From Pseudolabrys sp. (GTDB lineage Bacteria; Pseudomonadota; Alphaproteobacteria; Rhizobiales; Xanthobacteraceae), in the NCBI GenBank assembly GCA_026125925.1, contig JAHCKF010000001.1, forward strand, positions 1-50,052: a stretch of 50,052 bases of DNA, in the 5' to 3' direction. A model generated the notes under the pieces. The model made no database searches. It had not been told where the DNA came from and saw only the letters and a list, made by a program, of their open reading frames with translations. This document shows positions 7,417 to 15,488 of the stretch, in pieces. The translations under genes were made by a program, and so were the position numbers. The stretch's first letter is position 1. The number at the start of each line of letters is the position of its first letter.

Positions 7417-7650
7417 TCAATCTTCGTCCGCGTCCTGCCGCTCAGCCCGTTCAAAAAACGCGACCGGATCGATTTCAAGCACGATCGCCAGCTTTTCCAG
7501 CATATCGATCGTCGCGGCGTGCTGTTCCCGCTCAAGCATGCCGACATAGTTGCGATTGATCTCGGCACGATCGGCAAGTTCCTCCTGCGACAAGCCCTTG
7601 GCGTGTCTCAGTCGACGCAAATTTCTGGCGACAAGCTCCCGCAATCTCAT
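7417..7650 (-). CDS. qseC: Small Xre-family regulator, QseC-like
   Basis: 77-residue protein that is almost only a Cro/CI HTH: 'LRRLRHAKGLSQEELADRAE' and 'INRNYVGMLEREQHAATIDM' (residues 11-50), then 'LEIDPVAFFERA'. Next to a QseM-type gene, its role as the repressor that sets the on/off state of qseM is a fair inference from ICEMlSymR7A. There QseC is also an Xre protein, but qseC and qseM are, as I recall, divergent, whereas here they are in tandem. There is no clear Shine-Dalgarno before the ATG at 7650 and the predicted leader is short, about 15 bases. Confidence 0.7.
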   Translation of the reverse strand: MRLRELVARNLRRLRHAKGLSQEELADRAEINRNYVGMLEREQHAATIDMLEKLAIVLEIDPVAFFERAERQDADED

Positions 7651-7673
7651 GCGGAGAGGTCGCCGTTTCCCCT

Positions 7674-7702
7674 AATATACTGCCACCTAGTAAACTAGTG
7701 AT
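7674..7702 (-). promoter_or_regulatory. Candidate promoter and operator of the Xre gene
   Basis: On the minus strand TATATT (7674-7679) is a good -10; 17 bases upstream is a weak -35, ATCACT. The spacer has CTAG-TAAA-CTAG (7687-7698) inside the larger dyad-like ACTAGTTTACTAGG, placed where a bound Xre dimer would block the promoter. Autoregulation is inferred. The rest of 7651-7829 (179 bases) shows no gene. Confidence 0.4.
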
Positions 7703-7829
7703 TCGTACATGAGAAAAGGCCCGGAGTCATTTTTCCGGGATGATCGGGAGCTTTCGGCCGCCCTGCAGGATCGGATTCCCACAGGCGTGATGCCCCGCCC
7801 GGTGATCCGGACGGGGCATCGGTGGTGGC

Positions 7830-8156
7830 TCAGTCGCCATTGCGGCGGTTGGGCCGGGACCAGATGAGGCTGTAACCGTCGCCATCCTCGTCGTCGAAAA
7901 GGTTGGCATAGATCGGAGCGTTGAAGCTCGGGTCGTCCAGCTTCAGGCCGAGATAGTCGCGGCCCTCGTTGGAGCGCTTGGACCAGGCGGCGCCGATCTC
8001 GGCTCGGCCGACGAAGACGCGGTGGCTGGGAGCGTTCTCGCCGGTGGAGCGGGCGTCGGGGACGATGCGGACGTTCTTGGTCTGGACGCTGAGGGTGACG
8101 ATTTCGCCGGTGAACTCGTTCGAGCCGGTCTTCTTGAAGGTGCCGATGGTCGCCAT
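7830..8156 (-). CDS. DUF736 family protein, second copy
   Basis: 108-residue DUF736 protein: 'MATIGTFKKTGSNEFTGEIV', 'ENAPSHRVFVGRAEIGAAWS', 'DYLGLKLDDPSFNAPIYANL' and 'GYSLIWSRP'. It shares the family plan with the copy at 2279-2614 but only moderate identity by eye, so it is an old paralogue rather than a recent duplication. The ribosome site is AGGAGACTTCCC-ATG. The function is unknown. It is the last minus-strand gene before the regulatory block. Confidence 0.9.
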   Translation of the reverse strand: MATIGTFKKTGSNEFTGEIVTLSVQTKNVRIVPDARSTGENAPSHRVFVGRAEIGAAWSKRSNEGRDYLGLKLDDPSFNAPIYANLFDDEDGDGYSLIWSRPNRRNGD

Positions 8157-8634
8157 GGGAAGTCTCCTTGATCTGTCCTTCGAGCCCGCACCATTGCGGC
8201 CTCGATGGTGATCGACCGGCCGGAGGCGATCGACGGCGCACCCGCAGGGCTTCAGACAGCAGAGGAGGGACTTTCTTGTCCCGCGAGGAATGACGGCGTA
8301 GCCGGCAGGGGAAGAAAGTTTTGACGGCGCTGTTGCGCCATAGGCGATCGAGGCGAAGCCGCCCTTCGGCCAGATACACCCATCGAAGAGGCCGTCTTGG
8401 AGCGCTCGACCGGGCAGAGCCGATCAATGGAGACGGTGGCGACCCCCTCGGTGCCGGTGAATACGCGGCACTATCACCGGCGGTCCTTGTCTCCCGGTCT
8501 CGACGCAGCGCCTGCACCGGTTCCCACGCCACGCTTTCGGTCAGAACGCTAAGCTCCCGCACCATCAATGTGCCGAGCCATCGACGCCCGCTGGTCAAGC
8601 TTGCTCAACCGGCTGCCGCCCTCCCAGCCCGAAT
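8157..8634. other. Non-coding leader of the second DUF736 gene with two hairpins
   Basis: 478 bases without a convincing gene; the open frames here lack codon bias and family character. Two inverted repeats are visible: CACCAT/ATGGTG (8189-8210, 6-base stem), 33 bases before the DUF736 start, and GCCGGTGA/TCACCGGC (8453-8481, 8-base stem). A long structured 5' leader is the simplest reading. Confidence 0.5.
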
Positions 8635-9162
8635 CTAACGGCCCATCGCCGCCCGATCCCTGCCTGTTCCACGATGCTGAGGACGGCTTCGATATGCCTC
8701 TGGTCCGCCGCGACGTTGCGAGGATGTCAGCCCCGAGCGAGGTTCTGCCCGGATCGGGGCGGGCTCGGCGCCCGCGATCCGAATCCAGGCCGTCGCGCCG
8801 ATGGCGATGGCGCCGATCACGGAGAAAATGACCTGCCAAGTCTCCGAAGGCATGGCGTGCTTCGCGATACCGTGAACGGCATGATAACCGGCGACGGCCG
8901 CCGGTGCTGCGAAGACAAGTCCGATGGTCAGCCGGAGCCAGACCGGACGGACGAAGGCGAAGAGAAACTGGCCGATGCCGAGCATCAGCCCGGCAGCGAG
9001 AAGTCCGACGACGATGCTGCCGGGCCAGCCCGCGCCAGTGCCATAGGCCCACGTGCCGACGGTGATGCCTGCGAAGAAGGGCAGCGCGTAGATAGCGAGG
9101 GTGAAGAGCAGCCAGCAGACGACGCCGATGGCTGTGATGCTCAAGAGAATGCCGAGTACCAT
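8635..9162 (-). CDS. Small integral membrane protein, unknown function
   Basis: 175 residues from ATG 9162 (MVLGILLSITAIG), chosen over the upstream Met at 9216 because GGAG lies 11 bases ahead and a hydrophobic helix starts at once. Hydrophobic segments are at about residues 2-27, 33-45, 49-70, 76-96 and 109-128, so four or five transmembrane helices. The last 45 residues are polar and basic, presumably cytoplasmic. I do not recognise a family. Genes of this type sit beside DUF736 in related ICEs, but no role in transfer can be claimed. Confidence 0.7.
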   Translation of the reverse strand: MVLGILLSITAIGVVCWLLFTLAIYALPFFAGITVGTWAYGTGAGWPGSIVVGLLAAGLMLGIGQFLFAFVRPVWLRLTIGLVFAAPAAVAGYHAVHGIAKHAMPSETWQVIFSVIGAIAIGATAWIRIAGAEPAPIRAEPRSGLTSSQRRGGPEAYRSRPQHRGTGRDRAAMGR

Positions 9163-9303
9163 GGTGGTGTGCTCCGTAAGATGAAGGTCTACGGTCGCGC
9201 CTTCCACCACCACCACGGCGCAGGTATCAGTATAGCCGAAGTTGAGTGATGACGGCAGCGGAAATCCGTCCGGATTTCCGCTCGGCCGAGCGGACCGTCG
9301 CCC

Positions 9304-9471
9304 TCAAGGGGCGAATGGATCGACTTCGCGGATGATCGCCAAGGCATCTCCGTCGTATTCGGAGGCAGGCATGACGCTCACCGTGCCGTCGCCGGCTTTG
9401 AAGATCACGATCGCGACCATGAGCGTGGTGGCGAGGCTGAAGGCGAAGGCGTGGGCATCGTTGAGGGACAT
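9304..9471 (-). CDS. 55-residue putative membrane peptide
   Basis: The start ATG at 9471 follows AGGAG with a 9-base spacer and gives MSLNDAHAFAFSLATTLMVA, with one hydrophobic helix (residues about 8-24), then 'MPASEYDGDALAIIREVDPF'. The acidic tail and good ribosome site support a real gene although it is short. The upstream in-frame extension to 9633 is Arg/Pro-rich and rejected. Function unknown; it lies about 140 bases from the membrane protein gene, same strand. Confidence 0.6.
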   Translation of the reverse strand: MSLNDAHAFAFSLATTLMVAIVIFKAGDGTVSVMPASEYDGDALAIIREVDPFAP

Positions 9472-9961
9472 CGATCCGGCTCCTGTTGTGGAGGCGGGGG
9501 ACCATCCCCCGCGACAGGCGCCCGATGTGTCCGGCCAAGGGCCGCAATCACCGCAGGGGCGAAGCCTCAAGGCCGCACGCTCGCGTAGCGGACCCTTTAC
9601 GGGTTGATGGCGCCAGGCCCTCGGCCGGACCAAGGATCAGCGCAAGGAAGCGGGGGGTGGTGCGTCGCAGAAGCGGAGGCCGGAACATCGAAACCTAAAC
9701 GCGATTAGGACGAGCCGTCACGGCGACCACCACCTCTGCCGCGCAGCAGGCTTCAGGCAGGGTGTTTGACCTATCAGAAAGAAGCGAACTGGTTAAACAT
9801 CGCCACTAATTCAGCAGGTCGATATTCAGAAATTCTACTCGTAATTTTACAGTTCCTGAGCGAAGAATCGCCGGCAAGCGTCTGCTGTAGCTTGCCTGCA
9901 TAGTTCGGAAGAAGAGGGCGCGATAGCGCAAGAAGGGGATCTGAATGTCGGAAGTGCTGGG
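9472..9961. other. Non-coding junction between ICE backbone and Gabija cargo
   Basis: 490 bases with no gene seen. The first 300 bases are GC-rich like the backbone. From about 9775 to 9900 the sequence becomes clearly AT-richer (for example 'attctactcgtaattttac' near 9831-9850). It then enters the nuclease gene at 9962. The composition change marks a likely insertion boundary. No direct repeat or insertion-sequence end was recognised. Confidence 0.5.
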
Positions 9962-11794
9962 ATGCAAGTCGTCCGCCTGAAAATCTCCGGCTTTCGAGGC
10001 GTGCGTTCGGCGGACATTGCGCTGGGCCACCACGCTGTTCTTGTGGGGCCGAACAACAGCGGCAAGACCACTGTGATCGAGGCGCTGGCGCTGCTTTTCG
10101 GGCGCGACCGGCTGGTGCGCCGCCTGACCGAGCATGATTTTCACGGTAGCGCTCCAGATGAAACCGCGCGCATCCTGTGCATCGCGACCGTCACGGGCTT
10201 CACGCCCAACGACCCGCATCACCATCCCTCGTGGTTCAGCGCTGAGCGCGGTGTTGAGAAGTGGTTCGCTCCGAGCGCCAAGACCCTGAGCGCCGCGCCA
10301 GACGCGCAGCATACGGACCTGGCCGTGCAGATTGGCTTTGCCGCGCGGTTCGATCTGGACGAGCTGGAGGCAGAAACGATCCGCTTCTTCGTGGACGACG
10401 AAGGCACGCTGGGCGATCCGTTCGCCGAGGATGCGCATCTACGCACTATCCATATCAAGGCGCTACAGGAGTTGGGATTCTTTCTGGTCCCGGCCTCACG
10501 CACATGGGACCGCTGGATTTCCTTTTCCTCGGAGCTGTTCCGTCGCGTGGTGGCAACGCGCGGGGACATGCCCGCGCAGGCCGTGCGCGCCGAGCGGGCG
10601 CGGCTCTGGGCCCCACCGGAGGGTGCGCGGCTCGAAGACCAGCCGGGACTTTCCGAGATCGTGAGCGCGGCCAATGACGAGCTGCGCGCGCTCATGGCCA
10701 GCACGCCCAGACTTCAGCTGCGCCTGACCGCAACCGACAGCGATTCCGTTCTCGAAAGCGTCGTGCCGCACTTCGTGCAAGGCACGGGGCCGACCCTTCC
10801 CTCGCTGCGGCAGGGCACGGGCCTTGTCTCTTTGCAAAGCCTTCTATTGCTCATGCAGTTCGGGAAGGCGCGCGCGGAAACGGGCCAGTCCTTTGTGCTG
10901 GCCGTCGAGGAACCAGAACTGCATATCCAGCCCTCGCAGCAAAAGCGGCTGGTCAACCGCCTCAATGCGCTGTGCGACCAGACGGTTGTCACGACGCATT
11001 CGCCCATCGTGGCCGCGATGTTTCCTGCGCCCGACACGCTCTTTATCGAAACGCGCGCGGGTGTCCTGAGCGCCAAGCCGCTCATGGACCCGGTGCCCGC
11101 GCAGCCGACCAACCACCAGCAGCATCTTCTCTTTGCGTGGCGGCAAAAACTCGTGGCTGCGCTCATGCATGAATGCGTCCTGATCCCCGAAGGGGTTTCG
11201 GACGTGGCATGGCTTGAGGCGCTGCAAACCGCCCTCGAACTGCATCAGGGCTGGCAGGATGCCGGAGACGGCTCGGCGCTTCTTTCCACGTTCGTTGGAG
11301 TCGTGCCGACCATCGACGCGAAGATTGCCGACACGTTCGCGCTGGTTAGCGCCGTTCACGCGCGGCCCTGCATCCTCGTGGACGGGGACAATGATGGGCG
11401 CGGCTATTTCGATGCGGTGAAGGCCAGCAATCCGCCGCCGCGCTCTGTCGTGTTCTGGCCGCAGGGCTGGGCGATGGAGCATGTGGTTTCATGGATCGCG
11501 GGCGCGGACGAAACCGCGATGCTGGCCGCGCTTGGAACTGCCCTGGGGACAGCATTTGCCGACCGCCCGGCGCTCACCGCGCATTTGCTCACGCAGAAAT
11601 CCTACGCGCCGACCCATGAGAGCGCCGCGGTCACCCTCATGGCCAGTGCGGCCTGCCGGACGCGCGCCGCACAGTTGCTCAACGCCTTGTGCGCCGTGCT
11701 GCGCGATCCTGCGAACGCCAACACCCCGCTTTTCACGCGCATGGCAGCGGACTCGACCGCCGACATGCACGTCTTCCGGTTTGTGCCTGCATGA
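9962..11794 (+). CDS. gajA: Gabija GajA-like OLD-family ATPase/TOPRIM nuclease
   Basis: 610-residue DNA endonuclease with an ABC-type ATPase that gates a TOPRIM nuclease. ATPase motifs: Walker A 'GPNNSGKTT' (Lys35), signature-like 'LRQGTGLVSLQSL', Walker B 'VLAVEEPELHIQP' (Glu316-Glu317) and H-loop 'TTHSP' (His346). TOPRIM motifs: 'LIPEGVSDVAWLEAL' (Glu410) and 'CILVDGDNDGRGYF' (Asp474/Asp476). Class 2 OLD proteins have this layout and occur in tandem with a UvrD-like helicase. That pair is the Gabija anti-phage system, where GajA cuts DNA when nucleotide levels drop. The stop overlaps the helicase start by 4 bases. Length is close to characterised GajA (about 580). A non-Gabija class 2 OLD pair is the alternative. 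Confidence 0.82.
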   Translation: MQVVRLKISGFRGVRSADIALGHHAVLVGPNNSGKTTVIEALALLFGRDRLVRRLTEHDFHGSAPDETARILCIATVTGFTPNDPHHHPSWFSAERGVEKWFAPSAKTLSAAPDAQHTDLAVQIGFAARFDLDELEAETIRFFVDDEGTLGDPFAEDAHLRTIHIKALQELGFFLVPASRTWDRWISFSSELFRRVVATRGDMPAQAVRAERARLWAPPEGARLEDQPGLSEIVSAANDELRALMASTPRLQLRLTATDSDSVLESVVPHFVQGTGPTLPSLRQGTGLVSLQSLLLLMQFGKARAETGQSFVLAVEEPELHIQPSQQKRLVNRLNALCDQTVVTTHSPIVAAMFPAPDTLFIETRAGVLSAKPLMDPVPAQPTNHQQHLLFAWRQKLVAALMHECVLIPEGVSDVAWLEALQTALELHQGWQDAGDGSALLSTFVGVVPTIDAKIADTFALVSAVHARPCILVDGDNDGRGYFDAVKASNPPPRSVVFWPQGWAMEHVVSWIAGADETAMLAALGTALGTAFADRPALTAHLLTQKSYAPTHESAAVTLMASAACRTRAAQLLNALCAVLRDPANANTPLFTRMAADSTADMHVFRFVPA

Positions 11795-13119
11795 CGTTCG
11801 ATTTCTTCGAAGGCGCGGCGGGCACGGGCAAGACTCACAATCTCGTGGGCCGCGCAGGGGAGATCGTTCAGGACGGCGTTTTGGGCGACGGCCACAAGCT
11901 CTTGGCGCTCACCTTCATGAACGGCGCGCGCCGCCGTCTGGATGCGCGCCTTGGCGAGAACCCGGCCTTCCGCCGGCGCTTCGATTGTCAGACCTTCGAT
12001 GTGTTCGCCCGGACGCTGGCCGCGCGGCGCAGGAGCCTGATTACGCCAGCGATGCAGCAACAGGCCGACGCGCTGAGCGAATTTGACGGGCCGTGCGCTC
12101 TGGCGGCTGGCCTTCTGGAAAACGAAGCTGTTCAGAAATGGGTGGCGCGGAGTTTTCCGCTGATCTTGGTCGATGAGGCGCAAGACCTCGACGAACACCG
12201 GATGCGCGTTCTTCAGGGGCTTTCGCCGTCTTGCCGGATCGTCGCGGCGGCGGACGCTTTCCAGTGCCTTCACAACGGGCGCGACACCGCGCCCCTCATG
12301 GGCTGGCTTGAAGGCGCGGGCCAGACGCACCGCCTTACACTGGTGCGGCGCACGACACAGCAGGGCCTTCTCGCCACCGCGCTGGCCGTGCGCGAAGGAC
12401 GGGACGTGAAAACTGTTCTGACAGGCAGCACGTTCAACAACCGGACGACATGGAACGGCGTAGGCTTCCGTCTTCTGGATGCGCCCGCCACGAATGCCAA
12501 CCACGCGCTTCTGACGTGGGCTATCGCCAACGACATCGCGCAGCGGCAAGGCCCGGTCGTTATTCTCACGCCGGACGCCAGCAACGCCATTATCCGCGCC
12601 GCGCTCAACACCCTTCAAACCAAGCAGCATACGCGCAAGAACGGCGCGACCTTCGGGCCGTATCCGCACACATGGGACCGACACGACAACGAGGAAGCCG
12701 ACGCCTTGCTGGCCGATATCGTCCTGCCGGAAACGGCGTCCTGCGCCGACCTCCGCGCGCTTCTAACGCCCTTGACCGGACACGCGCCCATCGCGCAGGC
12801 CATCAGCCGCATGGACCGTTTGCGCCGCGCGCACGGGCAAGCTTCTTTCACCGAAGCGCAAGTCAAAGAGCTTGTGCGGGAGGCCGTGCGTACTCGCTCG
12901 CGTCTGGGTTTCCGGCAACAGCGCAGCCATCTCGCCATGACGATCCAGCGCGCCAAGAACCGGGAGTTTCCAAATGTTATCGTGCTCTGGCCACACACTG
13001 TCACAGGCAGCGCGGAGCATTTGCGTAGGTTGCTTTATAACGGCATCACGCGCGCGCAGAACCATTGCACAGTCATTGTCCTCGGTCAGGGACGGCTGAA
13101 CGCCCCGCCCTTCGCATAA
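11791..13119 (+). CDS. gajB: Gabija GajB-like UvrD/Rep-type helicase
   Basis: 442-residue SF1 helicase-like ATPase, partner of the nuclease encoded before it. The start is the ATG at 11791 inside the gajA stop (ATGA), which places Walker A 'FEGAAGTGKT' at residues 6-15 (Lys14). Walker B is 'LILVDEAQDLDEHR' (Asp128-Glu129). The late SF1 boxes appear as 'MTIQRAKNREFPNVIVLWP' (in place of the usual HxxKG segment, with Arg-Ala-Lys-Asn) and 'LLYNGITRAQNH' (motif VI). It is short compared with full UvrD, as expected for GajB (about 490). An in-frame Met at 11689, 102 bases upstream, only extends into gajA and was rejected. Confidence 0.82.
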   Translation: MTFDFFEGAAGTGKTHNLVGRAGEIVQDGVLGDGHKLLALTFMNGARRRLDARLGENPAFRRRFDCQTFDVFARTLAARRRSLITPAMQQQADALSEFDGPCALAAGLLENEAVQKWVARSFPLILVDEAQDLDEHRMRVLQGLSPSCRIVAAADAFQCLHNGRDTAPLMGWLEGAGQTHRLTLVRRTTQQGLLATALAVREGRDVKTVLTGSTFNNRTTWNGVGFRLLDAPATNANHALLTWAIANDIAQRQGPVVILTPDASNAIIRAALNTLQTKQHTRKNGATFGPYPHTWDRHDNEEADALLADIVLPETASCADLRALLTPLTGHAPIAQAISRMDRLRRAHGQASFTEAQVKELVREAVRTRSRLGFRQQRSHLAMTIQRAKNREFPNVIVLWPHTVTGSAEHLRRLLYNGITRAQNHCTVIVLGQGRLNAPPFA

Positions 13120-13186
13120 TCTACCTCAGCTAGCATGTTCACTTGTCGGCCTTACGGATGAGCCGGTAGGCACATTGCACCGGAAA

Positions 13187-13206
13187 GGTGGCGCTCATGC
13201 GCCACC
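13187..13206. terminator. Perfect 8-bp hairpin between convergent genes
   Basis: GGTGGCGC-TCAT-GCGCCACC. The DUF2493 stop codon lies in the loop, and gajB ends 68 bases upstream on the other strand. Only a short T-run (TTT) follows on the minus strand, so termination is plausible but not typical. Confidence 0.4.
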
Positions 13207-14124
13207 GAATTTCCAGACCGGAATGCCAAGCTTCTTCGCCTTGTCGGCGAGGTTGTCCTGAATGCCGGTGCCTGGGAATACCACGACGCCGATCGGCAGC
13301 ACCTCGAGCATTTGATCGTTGCGCTTGAAGGGCGCGGCGCGGCCGTGCTTCGTCCAGTCGGGCGCGAAACCGATCTGCGGCACGCGCCGGTGGTCGGCCC
13401 AGCGGGAGGCGATCTTCTCGGCGCCCTTCGGCGACTTGCCGTGCATCAGCACCATGTCCGGGTGCTTGGCGTGGACCTGGTCGAGCTTAGTCCAGATCAG
13501 TCGGTGGTCGTTGAATTCGAGGCCGCCGGTGAAGGCGATCTTTGGACCGGGAGGCAGGAGCATTTCCTGCTCCGCGCGCCTGCGGGCGGCGAGGAAATCG
13601 CGGCTGTCGATCATCGCCGAGGTGAGATTGCGGTGGTTGACCTTCGACCCGTTGCGCGGGAGCCAGGGCTTGCCGGCATGACGCTCGTAGTGCTCGCCGG
13701 CCTGGTCGCGCATCAGCTCGAACGCATCCTGCCGCTCGACCAGCGTCCTGCCTTCCGCGATGAGGCGCTCGAGTTCGACGGATTTGACCTCGGTGCCGTC
13801 CTGTTCGCGCTGGCTGCGGCGCTGTGCCTGCTCGTTGTCGTCGAGATCGCGGGCGATCCGCTCGGCGGCGCGGTGGAAGACGTTGACGGTCGACCAGAGG
13901 AGATCGTCGAGGTCGGGCTCAAGGCGGGTGTTGCCGAGGGTGGCGATCAAGGCGTCGAAGATGTCGGCGATGGCCCCGGCAACGATGTTCCCCTCTGGGA
14001 GCGGCCTGGGATCGGGTTCGTCCTGGAACGGGCGGTATCCGTAAAGCTGGAGTTCGATAAGGACGTGGTCGGTGGGGGATGAGTCGTGGTGAGGCTCGAA
14101 GCCGTCGTCGTACTCGTTCGCCAT
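13195..14124 (-). CDS. DUF2493 domain protein (SLOG-like nucleotide-binding)
   Basis: 309 residues from ATG 14124 (MANEYDDGFEPHHDSSPTDH) with GGAG 7 bases upstream. The N-terminal half (about 30-170) is helical and acidic ('IFDALIATLGNTRLEPDLDD'). The C-terminal DUF2493 domain is 'PGPKIAFTGGLEFNDHRLIW', 'HPDMVLMHGKSPKGAEKIAS' and 'GVVVFPGTGIQDNLADKAKK', the last with a Gly-rich loop. DUF2493 belongs to the SLOG/Rossmann nucleotide-binding group. It is a standard backbone gene of these ICEs with unproven function, sometimes proposed to sense nucleotides. Confidence 0.85.
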   Translation of the reverse strand: MANEYDDGFEPHHDSSPTDHVLIELQLYGYRPFQDEPDPRPLPEGNIVAGAIADIFDALIATLGNTRLEPDLDDLLWSTVNVFHRAAERIARDLDDNEQAQRRSQREQDGTEVKSVELERLIAEGRTLVERQDAFELMRDQAGEHYERHAGKPWLPRNGSKVNHRNLTSAMIDSRDFLAARRRAEQEMLLPPGPKIAFTGGLEFNDHRLIWTKLDQVHAKHPDMVLMHGKSPKGAEKIASRWADHRRVPQIGFAPDWTKHGRAAPFKRNDQMLEVLPIGVVVFPGTGIQDNLADKAKKLGIPVWKFGGA

Positions 14125-14446
14125 GGGATGCTCCTTCGTCGGTTTGACCGCGACCCTCGCGGCCTTCTGGCGACGAAAGCCGTCGGGCGGTCCGGACCAG
14201 CACCCGGAGCGCAAGCGCAGGGCCGAAGCGGCAGCGGAGGATGGCGAAGGCCGGCTATTTTGCTTCGCGATGGAAAGAGGCCGCAGGCCGCGCCGGAAAA
14301 TAGCCGGGCGCAGCCATTGCCGGTCCGGTCCGTTTGACGGCCGATCGCCCTCTCGAAGGCCGGGTCGTGGTCCTCTCCGGCGCAATGGGATGCAGCCTCG
14401 TGCGATAATGCGACGGCTGCCGCTGCCCAGCGCTTGCCCGTTACGG
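14125..14446. other. Non-coding spacer with an 11-bp inverted repeat
   Basis: 322 bases without a supported gene between the TOPRIM and DUF2493 genes. CCGGCTATTTT (14251-14261) is repeated inverted and perfect as AAAATAGCCGG (14297-14307), 35 bases apart. On the minus strand this is a leader hairpin about 130 bases ahead of the DUF2493 start, and could also separate the two genes transcriptionally. Confidence 0.5.
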
Positions 14447-15487
14447 CTATGCTGCCACGGCGAGAAAACGGGTGGCGTCCTCCGGGGCGATCTGCTGGCG
14501 GATCGCTGCGCGGAGCTTGCCAATGCCGAGCGTGCGGAGATCCTCGTTGAAGTCTCCGAGCACCGGCGACAGCACGATCGTTTCGATACCGGCCGCCTGC
14601 GCCCGCTCGACTAGGCTATCGCGTGCGCCGTCACCGGCCGGATCGTCGTCGCGGGCGATGTAGAGCCTGCGAAGGGTCGCCGGGAACAGGATGGCTGCAA
14701 GGTGTGCGGCCGAGAGCGCGGCGATCACGGCCAAATCCGGCATGGCCATGCGGAGCGACAAGATTGTCTCGATGCCTTCGCCGGCCGCTAAACAATCGTG
14801 CGCTATGCCGAACCGGACCGCATGACCGAGGAGATCGCCCATCGCGCGTCGCGGCGTTTCGATTGCCGCCTTGTCGTTGCCCTCGGAACTGAGCCAGGTG
14901 CGATGTGCGCCCGTGATCCGGCCGTCCAGGTTGGTGACCGACGCGATCATCGCTGGCCACGTCTCGGTCGGCGAATGCTCGTCCGGCCGGTAGTAGCAGC
15001 GCGGATGGAAGCGGAGCGATCCGGTTCCGTGCAAAGCCGTGATGCCGCGTTTCCGTAGATACGACTCTACGACTGTGCCCGTAATCGGCTCGGACATCGC
15101 GAAAAGCCGTCGCGCGGCTTCCGACGATCCGGTGGGTGCCGGTGCCGGCCGTTGGCGATCCGGCTCGGGCTCGGGATGCGGCAGGCTGAGGAAGGTCCGG
15201 GCCTCATCGGCGACGTCCTTGAAATCAATCAGCCCGCAGCTCTCGCGGATGACGTCGAGGAGATCGCCATGTTCGCCCGTGGCGGCGTCGGTCCATTTGC
15301 CCGCCGCACCCTTGCCGGAATCAGCGCCCCTCAGGCGGACGAACATCGAGCGGCCGGGCGTGTTGCGGACGTCGCCGACCAGCCAGTAGCGACCCTCGCG
15401 ATGTCCCGCCGAGAGATAGTGCCGACACACGGCCTCGGCCTGTCGGCCGAGACGCTGCGCCAGTTCGGATGCGTCATGACGGGCCAT
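14447..15487 (-). CDS. TOPRIM primase-like protein
   Basis: 346 residues from ATG 15487, one base after the stop of the large upstream gene, so translation is coupled. The N-terminus ('RYWLVGDVRNTPGRSMFVRL', 'AAGKWTDAATGEHGDLLDVI') is the region found in plasmid primase-helicase-like proteins. The TOPRIM domain carries 'AAGEGIETILSL' (Glu237) and 'LYIARDDDPAGD' (Asp280-Asp282). No primase zinc-finger cysteines are visible. The likely role is priming or DNA processing in the recipient after transfer. Backbone gene; the in-frame extension to 15610 overlaps the upstream gene and was rejected. Confidence 0.85.
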   Translation of the reverse strand: MARHDASELAQRLGRQAEAVCRHYLSAGHREGRYWLVGDVRNTPGRSMFVRLRGADSGKGAAGKWTDAATGEHGDLLDVIRESCGLIDFKDVADEARTFLSLPHPEPEPDRQRPAPAPTGSSEAARRLFAMSEPITGTVVESYLRKRGITALHGTGSLRFHPRCYYRPDEHSPTETWPAMIASVTNLDGRITGAHRTWLSSEGNDKAAIETPRRAMGDLLGHAVRFGIAHDCLAAGEGIETILSLRMAMPDLAVIAALSAAHLAAILFPATLRRLYIARDDDPAGDGARDSLVERAQAAGIETIVLSPVLGDFNEDLRTLGIGKLRAAIRQQIAPEDATRFLAVAA

Positions 15488-15488
15488 G

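Noticed and set aside
2279..8156. The two DUF736 genes as a recent duplication
   Set aside because: The proteins differ at most positions outside family motifs, and the flanks are unrelated.
9472..9961. Attachment site or insertion-sequence end at the Gabija left edge
   Set aside because: Composition changes, but no repeat pairing with the right edge (13120-13194) could be found by eye.
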